Origin: Clostridium beijerinckii
GTDB taxonomy: Bacteria; Bacillota; Clostridia; Clostridiales; Clostridiaceae
Direction of reading: 5' to 3'
Length of the DNA stretch: 64,000 nucleotides
Assembly (NCBI RefSeq): GCF_036699995.1
Contig: NZ_CP144906.1
Location: 499,501-563,500 of the forward strand
The notes beneath the pieces were generated by a model that did not search any database, was not told the origin of the DNA, and worked only from the letters and a program-made list of their open reading frames with translations. Both the position numbers and the translations under genes were made by a program. This document shows, in pieces, positions 7,650-17,327 of the stretch (the first letter of the stretch is position 1; each line of letters opens with the position of its first letter).

Positions 7650-9878
7650 ATGGAAGTTCTAAATGGATTTGTTGAGAATATTGTTTTTAAAAGTGAAGAT
7701 ACTGGTTATGTCGTTTGTAGGATTAGAAACGAAAAGACATTAATTAGTGCTGTAGGCACAGTGCCTTTCTTAAAAGAGGGGCAAAATGTAAAGTTAACAG
7801 GATACTGGACAGTACACAAACAATTTGGTAATCAATTTAATATTCAGGATTATGAAGAACTTCTTCCAAATTCATTAGATGGCATAGAAAAATATTTAAG
7901 TGCAGGAATAATACATGGAATTGGACCAGTTACAGCTAAGAAAATAATAGAGAGATTTGGTGAAGAAACTTTAGACATAATGGAAAACCATATTGAGAGA
8001 CTTATGGAGATAGAGGGTATAGGGGAAAAGAAATTTCAAATAATATATGAATCCTATATAGAGCAACAAGGTTTAAAAGATATAATCTTATATTTTCATA
8101 AACACGGGGTCACTAACAATCAGTGCGTAAAAATATATAAGAAATTTGGTCCAAATGCGAGGCAGATAGTATCTAATAATCCATATATATTATGCGATGA
8201 AATATCAGGAATTGGGTTTAAAACAGCTGATAGAATTGCTATGAGCATTGGCATTGAAAAGAATTCGGATTTTAGAATTCAAAGTGGAATTAAATATGTT
8301 ATGAATCAATTTTGTTCTGCAGGAAACACATTTATGCCTAAAAATAATATAATAGAAGAATGCGAAAATAATTTATTAATATCCAAGGAACTAATTGAAA
8401 AAAATATATATGATATGGCTGCGCAGCAAAAAATTATTGTTGAAAACATAAATGGTATTGAAGTGGGATTTTTGCTTCAATATTATTATTGCGAACTAGG
8501 TGTTACTAGTAAAATAATAACCTTAGGATTACAGCAAATACAAACTATAAATTCGGATGTTGATTTTGAAATTAATGTTTTCGAAAAAGAACAAAATATA
8601 AAATTTGCAGAATCACAAAGAGAAGCAATTATTGGCGCATTTAATAATGGTATAGAAATAATTACTGGTGGGCCAGGAACAGGGAAGACTACAATTATAA
8701 AGGCAATAATACATATATATGAGAACAATGGAATGAAAGTAATACTTGGGGCACCAACAGGAAGAGCAGCAAAGAGGATGACTGAATCAACGGGGAGAGA
8801 AGCTAAAACAATACATAGACTATTAGAAATGGGAATTTCTGAGGATGATGAATCAGTATTTGAAAAAGGGGAATCATCGCCTCTAGATTGTGATGTAATA
8901 ATAATTGATGAGGCTTCTATGATTGACATTATTTTAATGCAGAATCTACTAAAAGCAATTAATTTAGGAACTAGGTTGATAATTGTGGGAGATGTTGATC
9001 AATTACCTTCTGTTGGACCAGGAAATGTGCTAAAAGATCTTATAGAAAGCGATTATATAAAGGTAGTAAGATTAAAAGAGATATTTAGACAAGGATCAGA
9101 AAGTTTAATTGTAGTAAATGCTCATAGAATAAATGAGGGACAGATGCCTTTACTAAATCAAAAAGATAGAGATTTTTTCTTTATTAGCGAAGATAATCAA
9201 GAAAGAATTGCAAATACTATAATGGATCTAATAAATAGAAGACTCCCTAAGTTTAATAAGTCTTGGAATAAACTGAAGGATATGCAGGTTTTAACTCCTA
9301 TGAGAAAAGGTGTGCTTGGAGTCACAAATTTAAATATGAAGCTTCAAGAAATGTTTAATGCGGCATCAAAAGATAAAAAAGAAAAGACTTCTCGAGATAT
9401 AATTTTCAGAGAAGGTGATAAGGTAATGCAAACAAAAAACAATTATACATTAAAGTGGATTAGGGTTAGTGGTTATGGCGAAAATGAAGGAGTGGGAGTT
9501 TTTAATGGTGATTTGGGATTCATAGAAAGCATAGATGAAGAAAGGAAAACACTTACAATCATATTTGATGAAGAAAGAAAAGTTATATATGATTTTAATT
9601 TTTTAGATGAGTTGGATTTGGCTTATGCTACTACAATACATAAAAGCCAAGGAAGTGAATTTAAGGTTGTAATAATTCCGGTATTTATGGGATCGCCATT
9701 TCTTATGAATCGTAATTTGCTTTATACGGGTATTACGAGGGCAAAACAATTAGTAGTAGTTGTTGGGTTTCAAAAAGCATTAATGTATATGATTAACAAT
9801 ACAAATAGTATAGAAAGATACTCATCTTTGAAATATAGAATAAGAGAGATAATAACCAAAGATGAATTCGAAGAATAA
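7650..9878 (+). CDS. recD2: RecD2-type ATP-dependent DNA helicase
   Basis: Superfamily 1B 5'-3' DNA helicase of the RecD2 type, which acts outside a RecBCD complex in repair and fork maintenance. The 742 residues have an N-terminal OB-like domain, a helix-hairpin-helix region (SAGIIHGIGPVTAKKI near 85-100 and GIGFKTADRIA near 186), Walker A GGPGTGKTT at about 340-348, Walker B IIIDEAS near 417-423, GDVDQLPSVGPG near 447, and the C-terminal UvrD-like HKSQGSEF and YTGITRAK motifs. ATG at 7650 is preferred because TTTGGAGAG (7634-7642) precedes it. It heads a unit with the ComF-like genes, 18 bp before the next start. Confidence 0.95.
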   Translation: MEVLNGFVENIVFKSEDTGYVVCRIRNEKTLISAVGTVPFLKEGQNVKLTGYWTVHKQFGNQFNIQDYEELLPNSLDGIEKYLSAGIIHGIGPVTAKKIIERFGEETLDIMENHIERLMEIEGIGEKKFQIIYESYIEQQGLKDIILYFHKHGVTNNQCVKIYKKFGPNARQIVSNNPYILCDEISGIGFKTADRIAMSIGIEKNSDFRIQSGIKYVMNQFCSAGNTFMPKNNIIEECENNLLISKELIEKNIYDMAAQQKIIVENINGIEVGFLLQYYYCELGVTSKIITLGLQQIQTINSDVDFEINVFEKEQNIKFAESQREAIIGAFNNGIEIITGGPGTGKTTIIKAIIHIYENNGMKVILGAPTGRAAKRMTESTGREAKTIHRLLEMGISEDDESVFEKGESSPLDCDVIIIDEASMIDIILMQNLLKAINLGTRLIIVGDVDQLPSVGPGNVLKDLIESDYIKVVRLKEIFRQGSESLIVVNAHRINEGQMPLLNQKDRDFFFISEDNQERIANTIMDLINRRLPKFNKSWNKLKDMQVLTPMRKGVLGVTNLNMKLQEMFNAASKDKKEKTSRDIIFREGDKVMQTKNNYTLKWIRVSGYGENEGVGVFNGDLGFIESIDEERKTLTIIFDEERKVIYDFNFLDELDLAYATTIHKSQGSEFKVVIIPVFMGSPFLMNRNLLYTGITRAKQLVVVVGFQKALMYMINNTNSIERYSSLKYRIREIITKDEFEE

Positions 9879-9896
9879 GAGAAAGGAGATAGGTGT

Positions 9897-10913
9897 ATGA
9901 GGAATTTATGTAAAGTAACTTTAGAAGATTTAAAGTATGCATTTGATAAGATAGATTATTGGTATAAGAAAAATATTAAATTTTTAACAGTAATAACAGT
10001 TCCATTTAATACATCGTGTGTTTTTTCAAAGATAATAAGTAAAGTTTCACAAAATAATGGGAAGGTCTTATATGTATGGGGAAAAGAAGGTGAAAATAAG
10101 GAATTAGTAAATATAACAAGAGAAATGTATTCTGATATAACTCATTCATATATTGTAAAAGAAATTTCAAATACTAAACTTACTTTTGCACACTATAATA
10201 ACCTGGCAAAGATCAAGCAGAACTATGATTTAGTTATTTTTGATGATATAACATATTTTTCTAATCTAAGCAATGTAAATATAAGAGAGATGTTAGAGAT
10301 GTGTTCAAATATAGGAGAAAGAGTTTTGTTATATAGCATAGAAAAGACGGCTTTAGTAGGAGAAAAATTCGAACTTGCAGCATATAATTATAAAAAACCA
10401 TTTGTAGAGCCTAGGGTTCTAACTACACGAATAGATTTGAATTCGGATATTCCATTTTCTCTATATGACTACCTTAAATGGTTTAGGGAAAATAGCCATA
10501 AGGTGGCTATTTATGTACCTAACAAAGAGAAGCTTGATATAGTATATGATTATTTTTGTAATAAACTAAAACTTTCAAATGTAAAAGTAATAAAAGTTTC
10601 AGGAAATGATGATATAAAAAAGAGTGAAAAAGTATCAAAATATAAGGATAAGGCAATATTTATAATAACTAATAAAATAGAGGAGTTACTTGAATATTGC
10701 TATATGGATGATGCAGTAGTACTTTTTGCCGATAATGAAAGATATACGTATAAAAAGCTTTTGTATATATGTGGCCAAATAAGAAATGTAAATCTAAAAT
10801 TACCAGAGGTTCTTTTGGTATCAAACGACATATCAGAAGATATTGAGAAGGCGAAGAATATGGCAAGAGATTTCAATAAAAAAGTATGGGAAAAGCGTTT
10901 AATAGAATTATAA
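9897..10913 (+). CDS. Degenerate ComFA-like protein (ATPase motifs lost)
   Basis: 338 residues with no intact catalytic motif. Its position directly upstream of comFC, the length, and several blocks suggest a decayed ComFA helicase: where ComFA has a Walker A P-loop this protein reads VITVPFNTSCVFSKII (about 33-48); where it has a DEAH-type box it reads YDLVIFDDITYF (about 111-122); the second RecA-like half shows HKVAIYVPNKEKLDIVYDYF (near 201-220), and the tail EVLLVSNDISEDIEKAKNMA resembles the ComFA C-terminus. ComFA normally powers inward movement of transforming DNA; this form probably cannot hydrolyse ATP. The ATG at 9897 follows AAAGGAG (9881-9887). It overlaps comFC by 28 bp, so translation is probably coupled. 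The homology is inferred by eye. Confidence 0.6.
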   Translation: MRNLCKVTLEDLKYAFDKIDYWYKKNIKFLTVITVPFNTSCVFSKIISKVSQNNGKVLYVWGKEGENKELVNITREMYSDITHSYIVKEISNTKLTFAHYNNLAKIKQNYDLVIFDDITYFSNLSNVNIREMLEMCSNIGERVLLYSIEKTALVGEKFELAAYNYKKPFVEPRVLTTRIDLNSDIPFSLYDYLKWFRENSHKVAIYVPNKEKLDIVYDYFCNKLKLSNVKVIKVSGNDDIKKSEKVSKYKDKAIFIITNKIEELLEYCYMDDAVVLFADNERYTYKKLLYICGQIRNVNLKLPEVLLVSNDISEDIEKAKNMARDFNKKVWEKRLIEL

Positions 10914-11542
10914 AAAGTATATTAGAAGGATTAATTGAAGTAATATATCCAAGAGAAAGTTATTGCATTATATGTAAAGAAGATAACTGCTTTGGTATAT
11001 GTGAGCACTGTAGGAAAAGTATAAAAACAATAGCAGATTCATATCAAGATGAAATAATAAGTTATGGGTATTATGGAGGCGTATTAAAAGATTTAATACT
11101 TAAATTTAAATATAAAAGCAATTTTACAGCAGGAGATATATTAGCAGAATTTTTAGAAGAATATATTATAAGAAACTTGAAATATCAGGAGTATGTAATA
11201 ACTTATATACCACTATCAAAAAAATCTAAAAAGATTAGGGGATTTAATCAGTGTGAGTATATAGCGAAGAAAATAGCTAAGGATTTATCAATTGAAGTTC
11301 TAGAAATTTTGATAAAGGATAAGGAAACAAAAGAACAGAAAAGATTAAAGAAGGACGAAAGATATGAGAATATAAAGGATGCTTTCAAAATAAAAAAAGG
11401 ATTAGAAATTAGGAAATATAATATTATATTGGTAGATGATGTAACAACTACAGGTGCAACTCTTAAAGAAGCTTATAAATTATTAAGAAAATATCAAGTA
11501 AAAGACATAAAACTCTTGACCTTAGCTAAAAGTCATATATAA
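10886..11542 (+). CDS. comFC: ComFC family phosphoribosyltransferase-like protein
   Basis: ComF-type protein of the competence apparatus, also present in many non-competent bacteria. The 218 residues begin with a zinc-finger-like cluster (YCIICKEDNCFGICEHC at about 26-42). A phosphoribosyltransferase fold follows, with the KKIRGFNQCEYIAKKIA region near 113 and the PRPP-binding loop IILVDDVTTTGATLKEAY near 179-196. It starts inside the end of the upstream ComFA-like gene. The usual partner comFA is degenerate here, so the role in DNA uptake is doubtful. The raiA RNA starts 9 nt after the stop. Confidence 0.9.
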   Translation: MGKAFNRIIKSILEGLIEVIYPRESYCIICKEDNCFGICEHCRKSIKTIADSYQDEIISYGYYGGVLKDLILKFKYKSNFTAGDILAEFLEEYIIRNLKYQEYVITYIPLSKKSKKIRGFNQCEYIAKKIAKDLSIEVLEILIKDKETKEQKRLKKDERYENIKDAFKIKKGLEIRKYNIILVDDVTTTGATLKEAYKLLRKYQVKDIKLLTLAKSHI

Positions 11543-11550
11543 TATTAATG

Positions 11551-11758
11551 TAAAGCTAGGTTTGTGGTTGAAAGTCGAAGCTAGTCGCAGGCAAAACGAT
11601 CCACGTAATTTAGACAAAATGTCTAAGGAGCATGGTGCGGTATAGAAGTAAGTCCTGCCAGATTGTATTCTGAGAGGGTTAGTAGTGAGGGATTAAATTC
11701 TATTAGCAAAAGCTCCAGCAGGCGAGTGTGGGGTCAAAAACCAGGTCAACTAGCTTTA
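11551..11758 (+). ncRNA. raiA RNA: raiA structured noncoding RNA
   Basis: A 208-nt gene-free, unusually GC-rich and purine-rich stretch, closed by a perfect long-range stem TAAAGCTAG (11550-11559 region) with CTAGCTTTA (11750-11758). It lies directly upstream of the ribosome hibernation gene hpf/raiA, which is the defining location of the raiA motif, a large RNA of Firmicutes and Actinobacteria found by comparative genomics. A separate terminator sits downstream at 11801-11837, so the RNA probably accumulates on its own. Recognition rests on location, size and closing stem; a covariance-model match was not run. RNase P, tmRNA and 6S were considered and their signatures are not seen. Confidence 0.75.
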
Positions 11759-11800
11759 CCTCTATTTATTTTAAAATTATCATTAATAGGAAATGTGAGG

Positions 11801-11837
11801 AATCTAATCTAAAGTTTGCGATTAGATTTATTTTTTG
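11801..11837 (+). terminator. Terminator downstream of raiA RNA
   Basis: Stem AATCTAATC (11801-11809) with GATTAGATT (11820-11828), then TATTTTTTG. It lies 43 nt after the RNA's closing stem and 120 bp before hpf. Confidence 0.8.
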
Positions 11838-11957
11838 TCTTTAGTTTTCAGAATTTACTGATAATTATCTTGTTAAGTTAATAAAAAAGTGATAGAATAT
11901 TAATAACTTAAAGATATTAAGTTTAAAAACTTTTTCATATGAGAGGGGCTGGAATTT

Positions 11958-12491
11958 ATGAAAGTCACAGTTATAGCAAAAAATATGGAACTAACAGATG
12001 CGCTAAAAGAAATAGTGCAAAAAAAGATAAGCAAATTGGAAAAGTATTTTGAAATGAATGTAGAAGCTAAGGCTACACTAAGTGTTCAAAAAAATAGACA
12101 TAAAATAGAAGTTATGATCCCTTTTAATGGAGTAGTATTAAGAGGCGAAGAATCAACTTCCGATATGTATAAATCTCTTGACTTAGTGGAAGATAAATTA
12201 GAAAGACAAATTAGAAAACAAAAAACTAGATTATCTAGAAAACATAGTGGGTCATTGAGATTTGGAGAAATAAATAATATAGATATTAAGCCATCAGAAG
12301 AGGAAGAAGGTAAATTGGTTAAGGTAAAGAAATTTGGGGTAAAACCAATGAATTCTGAAGAGGCAATTCTTCAAATGGATTTATTAGGACATAATTTCTT
12401 TGTATATCAAGATGCAGATAGTAGTAAAGTAAATGTAATTTATAAGAGAAAAGATGGGGATTATGGTTTGTTAGAACCAGAATTCATATAA
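11958..12491 (+). CDS. hpf: Ribosome hibernation promoting factor, long form
   Basis: Binds the 30S decoding region and dimerises ribosomes into inactive 100S particles in stationary phase. The 177 residues contain the N-terminal HPF/RaiA domain (MKVTVIAKNMELTDALKEIVQKKISKLEKYF, beta-alpha fold, 1-95), a linker, and the C-terminal dimerisation domain (EEAILQMDLLGHNFFVYQDADSSKVNVIYKRKDGDYGLLEP, about 134-175) that defines the long type. The ATG at 11958 follows GAGAGGGG (11940-11947). It is preceded by the raiA RNA and its terminator and followed by its own terminator. The length is normal. Confidence 0.97.
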   Translation: MKVTVIAKNMELTDALKEIVQKKISKLEKYFEMNVEAKATLSVQKNRHKIEVMIPFNGVVLRGEESTSDMYKSLDLVEDKLERQIRKQKTRLSRKHSGSLRFGEINNIDIKPSEEEEGKLVKVKKFGVKPMNSEEAILQMDLLGHNFFVYQDADSSKVNVIYKRKDGDYGLLEPEFI

Positions 12492-12511
12492 CATATAAGA
12501 GATTTTAATAA

Positions 12512-12560
12512 TGGCTGTCCAATGTGCTTATTTAATTTGCATCATTGGACAGTTATTTTT
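12512..12560 (+). terminator. Terminator after hpf
   Basis: Stem CTGTCCAATG (12515-12524) with CATTGGACAG (12543-12552), then TTATTTTTC. Confidence 0.85.
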
Positions 12561-12701
12561 CATATCAAATGATTGAATAGATGATGACAATATTTTTACA
12601 TAAAATTTTCAATTAATATTAATAATTTGTGATTAAAATATTAAAAAAAAGTTAAAATTGGGTGCTTTATATAGGATTTAATACAAAAATCATGAGTTTT
12701 A

Positions 12702-12731
12702 TTGAAAATAAGATAAGTAAAATGTTATAAT
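12702..12731 (+). promoter_or_regulatory. Sigma-A promoter of secA
   Basis: TTGAAA (12702-12707), an 18-bp spacer and a perfect TATAAT (12726-12731), about 105 bp before secA. The remaining sequence between hpf and secA is featureless and AT-rich. Confidence 0.65.
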
Positions 12732-12835
12732 TATAAAATACGTGATTTATAAAATAAATTACAGATTATGAATTATGGATAGTTAAAATATATTGGAAAT
12801 TAACGTGAAATATATAATTTCGAAAGGATGACATT

Positions 12836-15394
12836 ATGGGACTATTAAATGCCGTATTTGGAACATATAGTGAAAGAGAAGTTAAAAGGCTCAAACCTAC
12901 TATACAAAAAATAAATGATCTAGATGAAGAGCTGCAAAAGCTTTCTGATGAGGAGTTAAAGGCAAAAACTCCAGCGTTTAAAGAAAGATTAGCAAATGGT
13001 GAAACATTAGATGATATTTTGCCAGAAGCATTCGCAGTTGTAAGAGAAGCTTCAAAAAGAGTTTTAGGAATGAAGCACTATGATGAACAACTTATGGGTG
13101 GTATGATACTTCACCAAGGTAGAATATCAGAAATGAAAACAGGTGAAGGTAAAACTCTAGTTGCTACTTTACCAGCGTACTTAAATGGGTTAAGTGGAAA
13201 TGGTGTTCACATAGTAACAGTTAACGACTATCTTGCAAAAAGAGATGCTGAGCAGATGGGTGAGTTATATGGTTTCTTAGGATTGACTACAGGTGTTATT
13301 GTACATGAATTAAATAATGATCAAAGAAGAGAATCATATGCATCAGATATCACTTATGGAACTAATAATGAATTTGGATTTGACTACTTAAGAGATAACA
13401 TGGTTATTTACAAAGAGGAAAGAGTTCAAAGACCATTAAATTTTGCTATAGTCGATGAAGTTGACTCAATATTAATAGATGAAGCTAGAACTCCGCTTAT
13501 AATTTCAGGTCAAGGTGAAAAATCTACTGAATTTTATAAAGTTGCAGACTATTTTGCAAAGAAGTTAGTTGCAGAGAAAGATTTTACTAGAGATGAAAAA
13601 GCAAATGCAGTAATGTTAACTGATGAAGGTGTTAGAAAAGCAGAAGTAACCTTTAAAGTAGCCAATTATGCAGATGCTGAAAATATTGAATTACAACACT
13701 ATGTAACTCAAGCGTTAAAAGCAAACTTTGCTATGAGAAGAGACAAAGATTACATGGTTAAAGATGGCGAAGTAATAATTGTTGATGAATTTACAGGAAG
13801 ACTTATGGAGGGAAGAAGGTATTCAGATGGTCTTCATCAAGCGATAGAAGCTAAAGAAGGAGTTAAAATCGCTAGAGAATCAAAAACTTTGGCTACTATA
13901 ACATTCCAAAACTATTTTAGAATGTATAAAAAGTTATCAGGTATGACTGGTACTGCATTAACAGAAGAAAATGAATTTAGAGAAATTTACGGGCTAGATG
14001 TTATTGTTATACCAACACATAGACCAATAGCAAGAAAAGATAATCCAGACTTAGTATTTAGCACAGAGCTTGGAAAAATAAAGGCAGTTGCTTCAGAGGT
14101 TGAAAAAGCTCATGCTAAAGGGCAACCAGTGTTAGTTGGTACAGTAAGTATTGAAAAGTCAGAACTTGTATCAAGTATGCTTAAGAAAAAAGGAGTACCA
14201 CATCAAGTATTAAATGCTAAATTCCATGAACAAGAAGCTGAAATAATAAGTCATGCTGGTGAAAAGGGCATGGTTACTATAGCTACTAATATGGCAGGTA
14301 GAGGTACTGATATCAAGCTTGGCGAAGGTGTAGTTGAACTTGGTGGTCTTAAAATAATAGGTACTGAAAGACATGAATCAAGAAGAATAGATAACCAGTT
14401 AAGAGGACGTTCAGGAAGACAAGGAGATCCAGGTGAATCAACATTCTTTATTTCCTTAGAAGATGATCTAATGAGAATATTCGGATCAGAGAAGATTCAA
14501 GGTGTTGTTGAAAAATTAGGACTTCAAGAAGAAGAAGCAATTGAAAGTAAAATGGTTTCAAAAGCTATTGAGAATGCTCAAAAGAAGGTTGAAGGTAATA
14601 ACTTTGATATTAGAAAACAATTATTGGGTTATGACGATGTAATGAATATCCAAAGAGAAGTTATCTACAAACAAAGATCAGAAGTTCTTGAAGGCGAAGA
14701 TGTAAAAGAAGAAATATTATCAATGACAAAGGATATTATTGCTGAAGCTGTTAATACTTATGTTACAGGTGAATCAGAAGATTATAGAGAAGAATTCTTG
14801 CATCTAATGGTTGCTTTACAAGATATATGTATAGCTCCAGGTACAGTTAATTTACCTAGTCTTGAAAATCTGTCAAATGAGGAAATAATCGAAAGCTTAT
14901 TTGAATCAGCACGTAAGTTCTATGAACAAAAGGAAGAAGAGTTTGGTGCAGAAAGATTAAGAGAAGTTGAAAGAGTTGTTCTTTTAAGAGCTGTTGATAC
15001 TAAATGGATGAATCATATAGATAATATGGATCATTTAAAACAAGGTATAGGGCTTCAATCATTCAAACAAATTGATCCAGTTCAAGCGTACCAAATGGAA
15101 GGTAGCGAAATGTTTAATGATATGATTAAAGCAATCAAAGAAGAAACAGTTAGGCTGTTATTCCATGTTAGAATAGAAGTTGCACCAGAAAGAGTAAGGG
15201 TTGCTCAAGAAACTGCAGCAATTCATGCGGAATCTTCAAGTGCTGCGGCTCCAGGGCCAGGACAAAATCAACCAGGTGGACCTAGTGCAGGGCCAGTAGC
15301 TCCAGTTAGAAATCTAGATAAGCATGGAAGAAATGAATTGTGCCCTTGTGGTAGCGGTAAGAAATTTAAAAATTGTTGTGGAAGAGAAGCATAA
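12836..15394 (+). CDS. secA: Preprotein translocase ATPase SecA
   Basis: Motor ATPase that pushes secretory preproteins through SecYEG at the membrane. The 852 residues are full length: Walker [18 protein letters not shown] near 99-115, DEAD-type [20 protein letters not shown] near 206-225, motif [14 protein letters not shown] near 523-534, and a C-terminal SEC-C zinc motif [13 protein letters not shown] near residue 837 preceded by a Pro/Gly/Ala linker. The ATG at 12836 follows GAAAGGATG (12820-12828). It lies upstream of prfB, an order common in Firmicutes. It is probably driven by the promoter at 12702. Confidence 0.98.
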   Translation: MGLLNAVFGTYSEREVKRLKPTIQKINDLDEELQKLSDEELKAKTPAFKERLANGETLDDILPEAFAVVREASKRVLGMKHYDEQLMGGMILHQGRISEMKTGEGKTLVATLPAYLNGLSGNGVHIVTVNDYLAKRDAEQMGELYGFLGLTTGVIVHELNNDQRRESYASDITYGTNNEFGFDYLRDNMVIYKEERVQRPLNFAIVDEVDSILIDEARTPLIISGQGEKSTEFYKVADYFAKKLVAEKDFTRDEKANAVMLTDEGVRKAEVTFKVANYADAENIELQHYVTQALKANFAMRRDKDYMVKDGEVIIVDEFTGRLMEGRRYSDGLHQAIEAKEGVKIARESKTLATITFQNYFRMYKKLSGMTGTALTEENEFREIYGLDVIVIPTHRPIARKDNPDLVFSTELGKIKAVASEVEKAHAKGQPVLVGTVSIEKSELVSSMLKKKGVPHQVLNAKFHEQEAEIISHAGEKGMVTIATNMAGRGTDIKLGEGVVELGGLKIIGTERHESRRIDNQLRGRSGRQGDPGESTFFISLEDDLMRIFGSEKIQGVVEKLGLQEEEAIESKMVSKAIENAQKKVEGNNFDIRKQLLGYDDVMNIQREVIYKQRSEVLEGEDVKEEILSMTKDIIAEAVNTYVTGESEDYREEFLHLMVALQDICIAPGTVNLPSLENLSNEEIIESLFESARKFYEQKEEEFGAERLREVERVVLLRAVDTKWMNHIDNMDHLKQGIGLQSFKQIDPVQAYQMEGSEMFNDMIKAIKEETVRLLFHVRIEVAPERVRVAQETAAIHAESSSAAAPGPGQNQPGGPSAGPVAPVRNLDKHGRNELCPCGSGKKFKNCCGREA

Positions 15395-15456
15395 ACAAGT
15401 TTGAAACTTTGTAATAAGCTCTAAAGAGTTTGAAAAATGATAAATATGATATAATA

Positions 15457-15525
15457 AATTCCGTAGAGGTTTGAAGAATTGTTATTTAGAATTAAATACA
15501 GTTTTAAGAAGGCTTCTGCGGAATT
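15457..15525 (+). other. Structured leader of prfB
   Basis: AATTCCGTAGA (15457-15467) pairs with TCTGCGGAATT (15515-15525), with one wobble, enclosing about 47 nt. A perfect TATAAT at 15450-15455 ends just before it, so the transcript may begin within the 5' arm. It is not followed by a clean U-tract. The function is unknown. Confidence 0.45.
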
Positions 15526-15564
15526 CTTATTAATACTGGATTTTTTGAAAGAGGTGAATAATAG

Positions 15565-16663
15565 ATGATAATTGAACTTGAAAAGGAATTGGTTAAACTT
15601 CCAGGTATAAAAAAATCTATAGAAGAAATGGGGGCTTCACTTTGACCGAGATAGGTTAGAAAAGGAGCTCAATGAGTTAGAATATCAAATGCAAGAATCA
15701 GGTTTCTGGGATAATATAAAAAAGGCAGAAGAAGTTACAAAAAAGAGTAAGTTGATAAAAGACAAAATTGAAAATTTCGATAAGCTGAAGTCTCGGATTG
15801 AGGATATAGAAGTACTAAAAGAAATCATGGAAGATGATGATGAAGAATCTGCTAATGAAATAATACAAACTTTAAGAGATATAGAAGCACAGATTGATGA
15901 CTATAATATGAAAGTACTACTATGCGGAGAATATGATAAAAACAATGCCATCTTGACGCTTCACGTTGGTGTTGGAGGTACTGATGCTAATGATTGGACA
16001 GAAATGCTTTTAAGAATGTATACAAGATGGTGTGAGAAACAAGGCTATAGTATTGAAACTCTAGATTTACTTCCTGGAGATGAAGCTGGAATTAAAAGCG
16101 TTACTTTAAAAGTTACTGGGGAATATGCATATGGTTACTTAAAAGCGGAGAAAGGTATTCACAGGCTGGTTAGAATATCGCCATATAACGCCAATGGTAA
16201 AAGACAAACATCATTTGCATCTATGGAAGTTCTTCCAGAACTTACAAAGGAACAAGATATAGAAATAAGATCTGATGATCTAAAGATAGATACTTATAGA
16301 TCAGGAGGAGCTGGAGGCCAGCATGTTAATAAAACGGACTCAGCAGTTAGGATAACTCATATTCCAACTGGAATAGTTGTACAGTGCCAAAATGAAAGAA
16401 GTCAATTTTCTAACAGGGATACAGCTATGGAAATGCTGAAATCTAAACTTGTTGAACTAAAAGAAAGAGCACATAAAGAAAAAATTGAGGATTTAACCGG
16501 AGAATTAAAAGATATGGGATGGGGAAGTCAAATAAGATCATACGTATTTCATCCATATAGCATGGTTAAAGATCATAGAACTAATGTCGAAACATCAAAT
16601 GTTACATCAGTAATGGATGGTGAGATTGATATGTTTATAAATGCATATCTAAAGCAACAATAA
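15565..16663 (+). CDS. prfB: Peptide chain release factor 2 with programmed +1 frameshift
   Basis: Terminates translation at UGA and UAA. Frame 0 starts at ATG 15565 (GAGGTG upstream), runs 26 codons and meets CTT TGA C at 15640-15646, the classic RF2 autoregulatory slip site. The purine-rich AAATGGGGG (15626-15634) sits ahead of it like the Shine-Dalgarno stimulator. Skipping T15643 continues as GAC CGA GAT in the frame ending at 16663, giving a 365-residue protein. That frame holds the catalytic GGQ in YRSGGAGGQHVNKTDSAVRI (near residue 245) and the SPF-type stop-codon recognition region. When RF2 is scarce, ribosomes pause at UGA and shift. A strong terminator follows. Confidence 0.97.
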
Positions 16664-16685
16664 AAGAATATATATTCTCTTAATG

Positions 16686-16731
16686 AAAAAGGCCTCTATC
16701 TAAATGATTTTATGATAGAAGCCTTTTTATT
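16686..16731 (+). terminator. Terminator after prfB
   Basis: Hairpin built from AAAAAGGC...TATC and GATA...GCCTTTTT (16686-16728) followed by a T-tract. Confidence 0.8.
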
Positions 16732-16800
16732 AAGAGAAATTTTCTAAAAATAAAGTTTATATAAAATAAATAGTAAAAATAAACTGGTATATCTGTATAG

Positions 16801-17133
16801 CTAAGCAGCTTTATAAAATATATCGATTAAAGAATAGACGGCAATAAGAATTATGCACACATATAGGGAAATATTAAGTCCAGGTTTTAGTATAGACATG
16901 ATTCCTCCAACTACCAATGCTGTCATTATTACTACACTAACAAATTTAAAAAAGCCTGATTTGTTTGTTAGAAGAGTTGTGACAGACGAAAACATAATCA
17001 AAATTAATACTAGAAAGTAAAATATATTTTTTAAGTTAACTGAGTAACTCATTATTTGAAATTCGTTTAATGCAAGTATTGAGAGTAAAAATAATAATGA
17101 GAAAGAGCAAATTCTACTAATATTTTTAACCAT
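16801..17133 (-). CDS. Small integral membrane protein, unknown
   Basis: 110 residues with four predicted membrane segments (about 8-26, 36-54, 62-80 and 85-105) separated by short charged turns such as TNKSGFFK. No motif is recognised. It is on the minus strand between prfB and the divergent two-component system, with GGAGTGATGGG before the start in the reverse complement. The composition matches its neighbours. It could be a stress or envelope protein, but nothing in the sequence shows this. Confidence 0.65.
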   Translation of the reverse strand: MVKNISRICSFSLLFLLSILALNEFQIMSYSVNLKNIFYFLVLILIMFSSVTTLLTNKSGFFKFVSVVIMTALVVGGIMSILKPGLNISLYVCIILIAVYSLIDIFYKAA

Positions 17134-17327
17134 AAACCCATCACTCCTGGTAATTATTTACATAATAATTATACCGTTAGATCTTTATTCAATCAATAAC
17201 AAATTTATATAAAATAAGTATTCTTATATGATTAGCATATAATATCAGAATTAATAATTGAAATTAATTCCTAAAATGGTATATAAATATGATAAAATAT
17301 ATTCATATTAGTGGAGGAGTTGAATTT

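Noticed and set aside
8486..8929. 147-residue minus-strand frame inside recD2
   Set aside because: Antisense shadow of a strongly conserved helicase gene, with no ribosome site or motif of its own.
11551..11758. RNase P RNA, tmRNA or 6S RNA as identity of the structured RNA
   Set aside because: The conserved RNase P core, the tmRNA tRNA-like ends and the 6S central bubble are not seen; the location before hpf favours the raiA motif.
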